64,000 nucleotides of DNA. It comes from Leptidea sinapis (lineage: Eukaryota; Arthropoda; Insecta; Lepidoptera; Pieridae). How positions within the stretch are numbered: the stretch's first letter is position 1; every line of letters begins with the position of its first letter. This document shows, piece by piece, positions 45,678 to 56,490 of the stretch. The notes beneath the pieces are model-generated. The model saw only the letters and a list, made by a program, of their open reading frames with translations, searched no databases and was not told the origin of the DNA. The position numbers were made by a program, and so were the translations under genes. The DNA lies in contig NC_066272.1 in NCBI RefSeq assembly GCF_905404315.1, positions 9,936,001 to 10,000,000 on the forward strand, in the 5' to 3' direction.

Positions 45678-48600
45678 CTGGTTTGAAAAAATTATGTTTT
45701 AATGTACGCACACTTTCATAAGTACATACTTACCATAACGCTACAGTGCAATTTTTGAAATAGCATTTAAGGTTTTATGGTTTTTCTTATACATAATATC
45801 TTATCAAAGTTTTACTTTGAAATAGTTATGAGAGCTCTAGAAGAGCCAAATTCCTATAAACCCTGATTCTATTAAGTCTACACATTGGTAAAATAATTTT
45901 ATAAGTTCATCTCAACTCAAGGTAGGAAAGTCCGAAAATACGACTGAATTGGACAATCCCCAGATTCTCTTAGATTCTCTAGACAGGAGGTTCCTTGTCA
46001 CCTTGTCACCAAATAATTAAATGGTATAGTTAAATTCGCTTATACTGACATCAAATGCTCACGATAAATTGGTCATAACAAATGAATGATACTATTTAGC
46101 ATAAGGGTAGCTTTTAGCTCTACAAAACAAAATAATTTAATCATTATTACGTTTAATGGTAAAGGCAGTAAACTGCTTAGCGTCACGCCTAGCAGGGAAG
46201 AGAGAGAAAGATCCAGATGATTGGAAGGAAACTAATTTAAAATCAATTTTTATCACTATTACCAAAATAGTTTTTTAAGAGCAGTTTTCAATTTTAAAGT
46301 AACTACACTCTAGTACAATTTAGTACAAATCCGTCATTACAAGCGGTCATATTTAATGGACTTTAGTGTAATCACAATATCGGATATGATTTTTCTAGTC
46401 TTCATTGGTAGTAAGCGAGACTAGAAGAATCAACAATAAGCAGAGATTATTTTTGGTTGGTGTTATTGTTACTAAGTTCGCAAATTTCGTTCCAAAGATG
46501 TTCTAATTATGTTTGTAAACCATCCTACATATTTAAATACAGGGTGGCCGAGAAGTTGACGTCCAAAGCTTAAATTTGAAAGCCTCGTGGTATCATTATG
46601 AGAATCACCCATCTATGTATGTTCTACGATTTTGCGTAGTTTAGGAGATCATAATTTTTTGCCCTTTATCCGCTTTTTTCACCTAATTGTGGTTTAGGAC
46701 TTTTTTCACTTTTTTTTGAACACTTTTAGTTTTTGATTTTGAATTTTATTATTGATAATTATTAACTACAGTTGCAATAGCCACATAAGAAACTATGAAT
46801 AGTTTAGACAATGCGGAACTAGTTTAGAATTGCTAGCTAAATTCATGAAAACGTTCAAGGTATCAAAAAAAAATGGGAAGCCTATGGCTTCTAACTATTT
46901 TTAAAAAAGTTCTCAGAACATTGGCCAATAAAATGAGCCAAATTCAAATTTAAGCTTTGGACGTCAACTTCTCGGCCACCCAGTATAGTGTTAGAAGTGT
47001 AGAGTCTCTATGTGGAGCGATGACCATAGGGTAGAACGAGAGCTCGTCAGTTGGAACCTCAAAACGCGAAACAGTTTCGAGCGAGGTTTTGCTCATTGGC
47101 CGTAGTCAATCACTCATGGTAAGGCGACCCTTAAGGTGAAGGGTAAACAGAAAACACGTAAACAAGGTGTTTTTAGACAAGTTTTGTGGTGAAAATATAG
47201 CATTTGAGGCTATGAACACTACTTTATCCTGTTACACATACCCTTAAGTCTTACTCGTGCTAATGCTTATTGTTGGTTAAAGTTAGCACTCCAGAGCTAT
47301 TATGAACTCCCAGTTTTCTTTGCAGTTAAACAAGTTTTTCTCGGCATCATGCATTTGTTTAGTATACTACTATCATAAAAGTTGTTCTTATAGATTTTAC
47401 TTTTTTATGTAGGTACATTTATTCAGATTTGTAATCAATAATGAGGATTGTAAGCAATTAAACAGTTTGCGCCTGTTAAAATTTTAAATTTTCGACGCAA
47501 GAATTTTGAATCATTGTCTTTGTTTTATAGGAGCCGTGAACTCATATCGCTCAAGGTCGCCGGCATTTAGTGTCGCCTTAAGCTTAGATTAAGGATTGGT
47601 ATCAGTTGTGCTCCAACGAGATACCGCAGGCGTAGTCGCAAAGACCGGCAACGGATACTACGCCCAAGTGGGCGAACTCGAGCCAGTCTCGAACAATGTG
47701 TGACGTTGACGTGCCACATGTTCTATTAAACTTTACTAATAACTGAAATTAAAATGCTGGGTTACGAAATAAAACACCGTAAAATTAATAATACAAGAAT
47801 TAAGAAAGGCACTGGGATTACACATCATCAGTAAGTATTTTGTATTTTATTAATTTCCATTGAAAAATAACACGAAGCGTATGGTTTAAAATTTTAAAGA
47901 TGCATCACACGCACACAAGCATCTAATAGTTGCCGTAATAAAAAAGCTATTGTTCTTAGGTAGTGCGGTATCAAATTGGAGGGTAGCGGAGACCACTCCT
48001 TGATCTAAGCCTATAAGCTTGTTTGTCCTGTATAAGTTAATACAGTACCTTCCTCTTGCCAAGCACTTTACGTTTCCACCACCATCCTCGAAGGCAAGCC
48101 AAGAGTCGCGCACCCTGCGAGCGACACCGGCGGGCAAGGGTACTCCGCTTGGAAGCCATCGTCGATGACTTTGATACTGCAGTGAACTCCTTAATCTTCT
48201 ACCAAAACAATATTATCATGAGCACAGCGATTATTACAATTAAAATAATATTATGTGCGATCCAGTTCCGTGTACGATTATGGAGCAAAAGGTAACGGAT
48301 TGTGCTAAGAAAATTTCACCACGTCTGAGTATAATATGCATGTGCTTCTATTGCAATAATTTTTTTGTAGTACAAATAATAGGTCGGGAAGAAGTTTTTT
48401 CACATACACTATGTATAAACTAGTAATATAATCTCTGTCTGTAATATTTGTGGGAGGCACCTTTGCACAGGATGCCGGCTAGATTATGGGTACCACAACG
48501 GCGCCTGTTTCTGCCGTTAAGCAGTAATGTGTTAACATTACTGTGTTTTGGTCTGAAGGGCGCCGTAGCTAGTGAAATTACTGGGCAAATGAGACTTGAC

Positions 48601-51600
48601 ATCTTATGTCTCAAGGTGACCTGCGAAGTCGTAATACCGCTCAGAATTTTTTGGTTTTTCAAGAATCCTGAGCGGCACTGCATTATTATGGGCATGGCGT
48701 ATCAATTACCGTCAGCTGTCCTGTCGTACCTTATTTTCATAAAAAAATTGTATCTGGCTAGTTATAATGTCGAAGATGAACCTTACCCAAAAACTCTATA
48801 TTTTGGTGACACACGAGCTCACTAAATGAAACCTAATGAATTTGCGATTCTTTATTGAGACGTAATGAAATATATAAAAATAATTTATTGAAGAGACTGA
48901 TGACTGGTCATGTAAAGTGGATCACGTACGAGAAGAACGTCCGTCGTGATCGTGGACTAAGTACTGTCAGGCTTCACAGACTGTGGCTAAACCCGGGTAA
49001 CTTGCAATTAGGTTATGCTGTGTGAATGGTGCCGCCGGGCCATTTATTGGACCTATTGGATCATCTTCCCATCCTCATTTATTGCCATAAAAAAGAAAAT
49101 ATCGTGTGACGCCAAAATTTTGACGCAAAGCTCGAGAAGAGCGCCCACGCGGCGAGCGGCCTCAACGTCCGAATAAAAGATTTGCCTCACAAATATTTTG
49201 AATCGATTTTTATATGTAAATTTAAATTGAAAGAAAACAATATTAATAAATAATCATAAAATACTGATTGTTTTCATTTTCCCATTGTCACACGGGTACT
49301 CCAAATCTCGAGCGATTGCAAATTCCGTGGCAAAGCCAAATTGGTTTCGTAGAAACTGGGAATCATAAATAGAGCACGTCAATACTTCAATCCCGCCCAT
49401 ATTCTAGCGCTCTACAAAGCGACCTGCGCTGGCCACATACGGAGTATTACTCTCATCTCTGGTCTAGCGCACCCCAATATCAGCTCGAACCATTTGACGG
49501 CGTGTAACGCAGACCTGATCGAGCACACCACCTGGCGTTGAGTAGAGACGTCGATTTATTGTATCTTCTATCGCATCTACCACGGTGAGTATTCCGAAAA
49601 GATGTTTGAACTGATTCCTGCCGCCGAATTAAATCTTCGCTCGACACGCCACATATTAGGATGTTATGCCCACTATCTGGATGTCTGTGTCTAACACAGA
49701 CAAACAATGGAATGTGGTTCGTTTCCAGGATGACATTACGTACGAGATTACATTACGACATGGATAGGCTACCTTTACAAAAAGCGCGTACATTTTTCTA
49801 AAAGGCTGGCGGTTCCTGTGGTTCCTCTGGTGTTGCAGGAATGTGGGTAAGTAGTGGTGATCACTTAACATCAAGTGATCCGTACGCTTGTATATCGTAC
49901 ACTTCAATAAAAAAGGTGTAACCTCTTCGTGAGCTTGAATCAAATCACCCGATCCATCTTCCACTAAGCTAACTTCTTGAAGTGTCGACGGATTCGGTTC
50001 CGCTAATGTTATTGGTTCTTCTTGGTTCTCGGAACATTGTTCCTCACCTTAAAATACATAAATAAATTATTCAGTAAGAGTTTTAAAAGATACTGTATAT
50101 TTCAACGCGAGGAGATGATTCCTACCGCAGAAAACTGAGAAGGACAAACTCAGCCTTGAGTTGGCTAACGACATATGAGACGTTAGCTCGATGATCATAG
50201 CCCGGATAGTCTATACGGCCAAAGGTCTTATAGCGAAGAGCCTCGATCAATATATTAAGAGGTTCTCACTAAGCGGTTGGCTCAAAGATCAGATACAGAC
50301 ACCTCTATCTACAGCCCTCCCACCGGTAACTTGGGCATGCCTGCGCTGCGGGCGGAACACTAAGTTGAAGTTTTTATGGTATTTTGTTTTTATAAATATA
50401 TAATGTGTGTTAATTAAATAGTATAATACATATTTTTAAAAACTAAGATTTAAGAAAGAAAAAGAATATATGTGAATAGAAATAATAAAGATCATTTTTT
50501 TTCATCATTTCATGATTATTAGAGTTCTGACTATTCACACAATTTTTCAATAGGCAATCGGGATTTGTATGATCTTACTTTCGTTATGTAACTTAACTTT
50601 TGTTATTTTCCAATATCAGAACATGCTTTTCATTATTGTGTTTAATTCATTAGGAATCATTCATTCGTTAGGAGTAATTTTAGTCAAAATATGATAACAC
50701 CTCAGATTATTCCTATTAAACCTATGGCTAACTTAAAGGGGCACGTGGAGACTACTTGAGTTAATATTCTAAGGAGTTTACTGTGTAATTTACCACCTCG
50801 ACAGATATGGTATTTCATACAACTTTTGCCGGCCGCTGCTCCCATGTATTTGGCCAGTACAGCAATTTCGATTTATCACGAAAAAGATGGTCAAAATAAT
50901 GCACAAATTTCCAAGCATGTTTGAGAAAAAATATATTTTTCTACTACCATTTCGTAATTTCCTCAATAGAAACCCGCAAATCATAACACAGAAATATTCA
51001 TTCCTAGTTATTTCCTACAGGTCATTTCGTAATGATCATTTCCAAACGCTTCAACTGAACTACAATGAAAAATTTAAATATTTTCATTGCATTGTTTTCA
51101 AGTAGTGTGACAATGAATAATTGTCTTAAAAAAGCGCATGTACCCGTGCAATGTCGACGTGAAACTCTTATCCGAATCTAAATACCTATATTTAAATTAA
51201 TCTTTGTTCTAAATTTATCTGCACTAAAGTAATAAGAAATTTGTGAAGCCGTAAAACTCACGATTCAATGTCAGAAACGCATTTTCGTATGACGCAAGAT
51301 CAACCTTGTCAATATTTGCGTCGTGATTTTCCACTGGCACCTTCAAATATATTAAAGATATATTACTAAACTAAAAGAACAAGTATTCTGTCGATTGATT
51401 CAGTTCAACACCTACCACCATGTTAGATCCCTCTCCATAATTATTCAAAATGTCATCTTTTAAAGTTGGGAACGTTGCGTCATCCATATAAGAATAGCTG
51501 GATTGGCTTGAAACGTCAGAAGGTGTTTTACTTTGAGCTACAGTTTCTTCGCCAAAAGCGCGATTTAACGCGGAATTTATAAACGACTCCATTACACTCT

Positions 51601-54600
51601 TCATAGTCACCAAAATATCCGTTTCAATTATATCTTGTGTTTCTGATTCGTCGCAGTACGCTGTGAGCTCCACATCGCTCAGATCGAATAGATTATTAAT
51701 GAACAATGACGTTGATTTCGTGGTGTCACTATCGTCCTGAAATTAAAATCTGCAATCAGGGATATATATCTACGAGTTATATAGTACTATCCTTTCATCT
51801 GGAATTAAATGAACTATTAAACTACCAACTGAGAATGTCCTACTAGTTTGTCAATTTGTCTGATACGAATTTTCTGTGAAATGGGGGTTGAAATTCGATA
51901 TCTTCGCTATTTGCGAACATGTATGGACTTTTTTTTATGGAATAAGAGGACAAACGAGCGTACGGGTCCCCTTTTGTTAAGTGATCACCGCCGCCCACAA
52001 TCTCTTGCAACACCAGAGGAATCACAGGAGCGTGTAAGGAAGGTGTACGCGCTTTTTTTGAAGGTACCCATGTCGTATCGTCCCGAAAACACCGCACAAG
52101 GAAATTCATTCCACAGCTTTGTAATACGTGGAAGAAAGCTTCTTGAAAACCGCACTGTGGAAGACCGCCACACATCCAGATGGTGGGGATGATATCCTAA
52201 CGTGTGGCGTGTCGTGCCAAGGTGGAATTCGGCGGCCGGAATTAGGTTAAACAGCTCTTCGGAACACTCCCCGTGATAAATGCGGTAGAAGACACATAAT
52301 AAAGCGACATCTCTACGCAACGCCAACTGATCCAGCCGTTCACAGAGCACTGGGTCCCCGACAATTCGAGCTGCTCTACGTTGCACGCAGTCAAATGGAT
52401 CGAGCTGATACTGAGATACGCCAGACCAGAGATGACAGCAATACTCCATCTGTGGCCGGACCTGCGCTTTGTAGAGTGCTAGAATGTGGGCCGGCTTGAA
52501 GTATTGCCGTGCTCTATTAATGACGCCCAGTTTCTTCGAAGCCAATTTGGCTTTGCCATCCAGATGGCCACGAAATGGGCAATCGCTCGAGATTTCGAGA
52601 CCCAGTATTCCGATACTAGGCGAGGCTTTAAGGGAAGTGCTGTCGTAGAGCGGTGATACGACAAATGGTTTTTTTTGTGGTAAACGCGCAAACTTGAGCC
52701 TTCTGGGGGTTAAATTGAACAAGGTTAAATTTACCCCATTCCGCGACCTTCTCAAGAGAGGACTCGATAGAAGACACAAGTTTCTCCCGGCACCGCTCGA
52801 TGATTTCCCGAGAGAGACCTGCATGGCCCGTCTATACGGCATCACCAGTGCTGTCGTATGCATAGCAATGTATGTTGGAGGTGTCCTTAACATACCATTG
52901 ATATGCAGAAGAAATAGCATGGGGGATAGTACACAGCCTTGGGGCACTCCAGCATTCACGGGCTTCGGGTTCGAGCAATATCCGTCGACAACGACCTGTA
53001 TGCTGCACCCAGTGAGGAAGCTGGAGGTCCACTTGCACAAGCTCTCGGGAAGCCCAAATGATGGAAGTTTTGAGAGAAAGAGGACTTCGATTGATTGCCG
53101 TCCATACAAGTTGTTGACGACTGCGTTTTGTTATCGCACTACAAATATTTCAATTCTTTTTTGTTCGTATGTTTTTGAACCTTAATCTAAATCAAATGCA
53201 GTGCCATATTAAACTTAAGTGAACAATTTAACTACTTACATTGAAAACTTCATCTCCTTGTCCAATCAACATGTATTCAGTGTTACCGTGGATTACTGAA
53301 AATAATACACTAAATCAATTATTGATTTCTCATTCAACTGTTCATTGTAACTCTGTTGTCTTTATACCTTATCATGTTGTAAAATCATATTATCATGGGT
53401 ACATCGCCCAACAAAGAACTTACTAACTCAACTTATCTGAGTAGTAAGCATAAAAAGTTTACATTTGTTTCTAGTCTTAATATTCTGACTATCACAGTTT
53501 CTAGAAATTTTGCTATTGTGCCTATGTACATACATTATATTATACAGAATATATTGAAAGGCAACAGTTAAAATGATTATTCCTTAAAAAATCTCTTAAT
53601 GATTCTTTAGATTATAAATAACCCTCTTCTGCAACACAAAGATGGTATTAATATTGACTGGATTGGTTCATAATAATATCCCGTAGGACATAAACTATAA
53701 AAATAACAAAATTAAACTAGGCGGTATCTGTGTCAGTTAAGTGTCTAATCTTTTTAACCGTGTATGCTGCAGAACTAAGTCTATTAGCCAATCATTCAAT
53801 ATTGCAATTGGGACCGTGAGAAGTAAGACCGTGAAATATGCTAGATTCCACCGGTTTTACCAATTCTCCGTTTAAAAAAACACTCGGATCTACATTAGTG
53901 ACTTTTGGCACGGTAAATTTAATATATTTCGTTTTCTTGCTATTAAACAATAGATTATTGACGCTAAACCAGTACACGATGAAACAAATTATAATGCCAA
54001 ACTTAGACAGAGCTAGCTGGAAGAACTGACTAGGCTATTTTGTTGCAATATTTTCGGTAGCCAGGCTTTCTCTTCAACTTTCATTAATATATCAGCCATT
54101 TCAGTCAGGTATAGCTATGTGGCCGGAACTTACTACCAGTATTTTTGTGTCGCAGCCACATATTCAGTCAGTTAAGCATTGCCCATTTAAACGGTATTAG
54201 TTCTTGACACGTCCACGCAAATATTACCTACTCTGAACGGTCTCATTTCAGCTAGAACTTACTGTTGTCGAGTTTCTGTGGTGTGGATGTCATGATACTA
54301 TTAATCTTGCTCTCGTTAAAGTTCTCCTTGTCTCCATTGGGGACTAACAGAATGGAGTCTGTAACATACGTTGCGTCTAGGCAGCCAGCCATCTTTTGCA
54401 ATCCTAGCACATATTTCCATGGCTGTCCTAAAAATTTAAATAAAACTAATGCTTCATCTATCCAAAATGGATAAGCCAACTTCAAAGACTATAAGAATAT
54501 AATATAAAAGTTAAAAAATGTGGTGCGGTCCAGTAGGAAAATGCAACAGAAGCAGTTATGTGGGGACGTAATTAAAAAAGAACAGGCGAGCTGCCAATCA

Positions 54601-55512
54601 TACAAAACGTAAAAAATAAATTTCGCCATATTTAATGACTACAAACTCTTTTAAAAATAATTATTATTTTTGAAGAATTACTAAACTTCGATAAATAACA
54701 ATATAAAACGTTCTATTAAGTGTAGTGTATTTCGGTTTATATTTTTAGTTCGACTCTAATAACCTTCTTTTTAATTCAATTGTACAAATTATAAGTAGTT
54801 TTAGAATACCCCACTGACTCTTAAAACTGAAAAACAGCTACTCCATTGAATGTCATTGTTGGCTTGTTTGCTCTTTTGTATTTTATTTTATTTGAATCTT
54901 AATAGCAAAATCATAAACTGTCAAAACAAGTTTTAATCTAGCATTGTTCATTCATGAGAATTTTTATCAAAGTATTATCCCTTTCCCCTGGAAAGGTCAT
55001 ACTGAAAAGGACATACAGGACTTCCTACCAAACATTTCATCTATTTAGCGATTGAAACGCGAAAGGGTAGCAAATGTGTGTTTCAATGTTAAGCTATAAA
55101 TACATTATCGGATTTGGTACGGCTGAACCATCGAACGGGGTCCGGTAGATGACCGTATATCCATCGCACAGAATATTTATTATTACCGCCCGGACTACAG
55201 TGTACTCAGTACACTGAGTACCACGCCCGACCAAATCCGACCATGTGTCTAGGGCCTAAGCTATTATTGTCGTATTCATATTGGTATGTTAGTATGTATT
55301 TGCACTGTTGGCAGTATCAAAACTTTACCTGAATCATAGGCTGCATTCGCAATGACGTTGGCTTCCTCCAACACCTGGCTGACCAAATGAACAGCTGTCA
55401 ACGCGGCCATGCGTCTCTCATGGGGCACATCATGTTCACCTTTAATAAGAGGACCGTACGTCATAAGATCACAGTCAATGGAAACAGCACTTGGGCAGAC
55501 GTAAATTTCCAT
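45492..55512 (-). CDS. Unrecognised eight-exon protein gene
   Basis: Joined exons (minus): 55512-55329, 54427-54263, 53295-53240, 51736-51416, 51340-51262, 50047-49923 (or -49949), 48168-48049 (or 48176-), 45677-45492. Seven GT-AG introns join in phase to give about 405-411 residues. The ATG at 55512 has TGA and TAA just upstream in frame, which supports it as the start. I do not recognise the family. The N-terminal third (MEIYVCPSAV..., alternating hydrophobic/charged, AALTAVHLVSQVLEEA) looks helical and globular. The middle is acidic and Ser/Thr-rich (DDSDTTKST, SKTPSDVSSQSSYSYMDD) and probably disordered. The C-terminus is basic then Trp-containing (RGWWWKRKVLGKRK, ASLLDNHRSPSLQNYIWKF). 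No signal peptide or membrane segment is evident. An AATAAA lies about 55 nt past the stop. Cytosolic or nuclear location is a guess. Confidence 0.75.
46540..46983. mobile_element. Tc1/mariner-type MITE with 41-bp TIRs
   Basis: Left arm CAGGGTGGCCGAGAAGTTGA... (46540-46580) and right arm 46943-46983 are inverted repeats with a single mismatch over 41 bp. TA flanks both sides (46538-46539, 46984-46985). 444 bp, no transposase. It lies in the last intron of the unrecognised gene. Confidence 0.9.
47584..47958 (+). repeat. Direct repeat R copy 2
   Basis: See 41649-42000. It carries an extra segment (CGGATACTACGCCCAAGTGG) compared with copy 1. Confidence 0.75.
48049..48176 (-). CDS. Unrecognised gene, exon 7 (basic, WWW motif)
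   Basis: Acceptor CACTGCAG before 48176 or TCAAAG before 48168, donor GGAAG|GTACTG. In the preferred frame it encodes SSTMASKRSTLARRCRSQGA then RLLACLRGWWWKRKVLGKRK. This frame runs in phase into the long open frame of exon 8. The alternative frame (GVARRVRDSWLAFEDGGG) is also open here but stops earlier in exon 8, so I rank it second. Confidence 0.65.
48451..48747 (+). mobile_element. SINE-like repeat, family A copy 4
   Basis: Starts TGGGAGGCACCTTTGCACAG, ends near TTATTTTCATAAAAAAATTG. In the intron between exons 6 and 7 of the unrecognised gene. The 125-codon frame across it is a chance ORF. Confidence 0.85.
49287..49918 (+). mobile_element. L1-type non-LTR 3' portion, copy d
   Basis: Decayed frame aligning with 52650-51929: GAGCACGTCAATACTTCAAT, ACAAAGCGACCTGCGCTGGC, ATTTATTGTATCTTCTATCG, then the 3'UTR and an AATAAAAAA tail at 49910-49916. 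It ends within a few bases of exon 6 of the unrecognised gene, antisense to it. Confidence 0.8.
49923..50047 (-). CDS. Unrecognised gene, exon 6 (donor uncertain)
   Basis: Acceptor ATTTTAAG at 50048. Encodes R-EEQCSENQEEPITLAEPNPS then TLQEVSLVEDGSG and possibly DLIQAHEE. Two donors are possible: GAG|GTTACA at 49923 (phase 0) or CGG|GTGATT at 49949 (phase 1). Both are weak. A non-LTR element ends only a few bases beyond the first one, so the original intron start may have been displaced by that insertion. Confidence 0.7.
50105..50350 (+). repeat. Unassigned segment, possibly repeat-derived
   Basis: GC-richer than its surroundings, with a 70-codon frame (MIIARIVYTAKGLIAKSLDQ...) lacking family features. 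No second copy in the window. Within the intron between exons 5 and 6. Confidence 0.25.
51262..51340 (-). CDS. Unrecognised gene, exon 5
   Basis: Acceptor TATTTGAAG, donor AATC|GTGAGT. Encodes VPVENHDANIDKVDLASYEN then AFLTLN; the last base C joins GT of exon 6 to make Arg. Only 75 bp of intron separate it from exon 4, and the phases fit. Confidence 0.75.
51416..51736 (-). CDS. Unrecognised gene, exon 4 (acidic Ser-rich)
   Basis: Acceptor AATTTCAG at 51737-51744, donor ATGGTG|GTAGGT; ATG|GTGGTA three bases earlier is an alternative. 107 codons, DDSDTTKSTSLFINNLFDLS then a strongly acidic stretch (DVELTAYCDESETQDIIETD) and Ser/Thr-rich SKTPSDVSSQSSYSYMDDAT. Likely a largely disordered central region with possible phosphorylation sites (inference). 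Confidence 0.85.
51929..53098 (-). mobile_element. Non-LTR retrotransposon (CR1/Jockey-like), 5'-truncated
   Basis: A 1.1 kb frame with only minor damage covers the RT palm onward: LSKLPSFGLPESLCKWTSSF, VVDGYCSNPKPVNAGVPQGC (the VPQG motif), VLSPMLFLLHINGML, then KAKLASKKLGVINRARQYFK, HILALYKAQVRPQMEYCCHL, RRAARIVGDPVLCERL and DVWRSSTVRFSRSFLPR. The YADDS catalytic box lies in another frame (about 52850), so there is at least one frameshift and the element is dead. The short 3'UTR ends TTATTCCATAAAAAAAA at 51929. It sits between exons 3 and 4 of the unrecognised gene, in the same orientation. Source family for the many tails in this window. Confidence 0.9.
53240..53295 (-). CDS. Unrecognised gene, exon 3 (56 bp)
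   Basis: Acceptor ATTTTCAG, donor AAT|GTAAGT. Encodes I-IHGNTEYMLIGQGDEVFN. Found from splice signals and phase. The intron upstream of it contains a Jockey-like retrotransposon fragment (53350-53980) and the downstream one a 1.2 kb non-LTR element (51929-53098). Confidence 0.8.
53350..53980 (-). mobile_element. Jockey-like J2 fragment
   Basis: Minus frames WFSVNNLLFNSKKTKYIKF, PKVTNVDPSVFLNGELVKP and LANRLSSAAYTVKKIRHLTD correspond to the fingers/thumb of a Jockey-like pol; 3'UTR blocks as at 11990-12050. An internal deletion removes the segment after VESSIFHG. Confidence 0.8.
54263..54427 (-). CDS. Unrecognised gene, exon 2
   Basis: Acceptor AATTTTTAG, donor AACA|GTAAGT. Encodes GQPWKYVLGLQKMAGCLDAT, then YVTDSILLVPNGDKENFNES and an SIMTSTPQKLDN tail. 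Phases 1 to 1 match its neighbours. Confidence 0.85.
55109..55243. mobile_element. Short inverted-repeat element
   Basis: TCGGATTTGGTACGGCTG and CGCCCGACCAAATCCGA form imperfect inverted ends about 100 bp apart. A second inverted repeat, GTGTACTCAGTACACTGAGTAC, is inside (palindromic 55199-55220). Intron 1 of the unrecognised gene. Confidence 0.4.
55329..55512 (-). CDS. Unrecognised gene, exon 1 (start codon)
   Basis: ATG at 55512-55510, donor TCAG|GTAAAG. 61 codons beginning MEIYVCPSAVSIDCDLMTYG. Stops TGA and TAA sit in frame within 10 bases upstream and no AG lies between them and the ATG, so the exon cannot extend upstream in frame. Codon use is balanced and clearly protein-like (GCC GCG TTG ACA GCT GTT CAT). 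Confidence 0.8.
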
Positions 55513-56283
55513 TGGAATTTATCACTTTCTTGGAAGAGGCGAGTGGTTTATTCTCTGTTTATACCTGTTTTTCCCACAAATCACCAGTCCGTCTTTAGCT
55601 GTTGTACTATGGTTCTCCAACTTATTGAAGGCACATAAGATAGCACCTCTCGTCTCAAGGTGACGGGCGAAGGGTGGTTTTGACGCCTTTCGAGTATGAT
55701 TATACTATCACTGTTATGGATGTATTTGTTCCATCACTCAAATTATAATCAAAAAACTTAAAAGTGAGCTTTATATATTTTTTTTTTGCTTTTCACTTAA
55801 ATTATTTTCTAGTGTATCAAAGTAAGTAGGTACTTAAAATAAAAATACTCGATTAAGTCTGGTGTTTGAAGTCAAAATATAAGACTAAAGATACAAGAAT
55901 ATTGTATCGTCATCAGTACCTACTCAAGTCGATTGTTCGACTTGTAGATGGTAAAAAACCATGAAAATTAGATACAGCACAAGCAATAAAGTATATAAAA
56001 AGGCAGTCCGGTTCTATATTATAAATGGACAAAGAGTACAATGCTATATGATACTCTTTGCAGAACAAACACCTCTTGTTCTTAGTCGCTACAGTCTGGA
56101 ACATTATGACGTAGTAACAGAGGTATTGGTAATCCGCCTCGCAATTTCTCAATATGCGACACACATGGAGATATATTGGATCACGAGAAACTACCGAGGC
56201 GTCTTGTAGGACAATGGAGCCGTTGTGATAACTGAAGGTATTATTCAATTCAAATTAGAAAATTTCGGTAAAAGTTTTGCTTT

Positions 56284-56490
56284 CTTTCACGAACTACAAA
56301 GCTGTGGAATGAGCTTCCTTCTGCGGTGTTTCCGGGACAATACGACATGCGCACCTGCAAAAAAAGCGCGTACACCTTACTTAAAGGCCGGCAACGCTCC
56401 TTTAATTCCTCTGGTGTTGCAAGAGAATGTGAAGAGCGGTGATCACTTAGCACAACCCGTAAGCTCGTTTGTCCTCCTTTTCCATAAATA
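56284..56490 (+). mobile_element. L1-type non-LTR 3' end, copy f
   Basis: GAACTACAAAGCTGTGGAAT, GCGTACACCTTACTTAAAGG, TTTGTCCTCCTTTTCCATAA tail. Confidence 0.8.

Noticed and set aside
48448..48825. 125-codon plus-strand ORF
   Set aside because: It lies across a family A SINE; similar chance frames occur in the other copies.
52694..53185. 163-codon plus-strand ORF
   Set aside because: It is the antisense shadow of the retrotransposon pol at 51929-53098; its residues match no family.
55913..56248. 111-codon minus ORF and overlapping 82-codon plus ORF
   Set aside because: Both are open over the same stretch, neither has family motifs or splice context, and neither joins in phase to exon 1 of the unrecognised gene.
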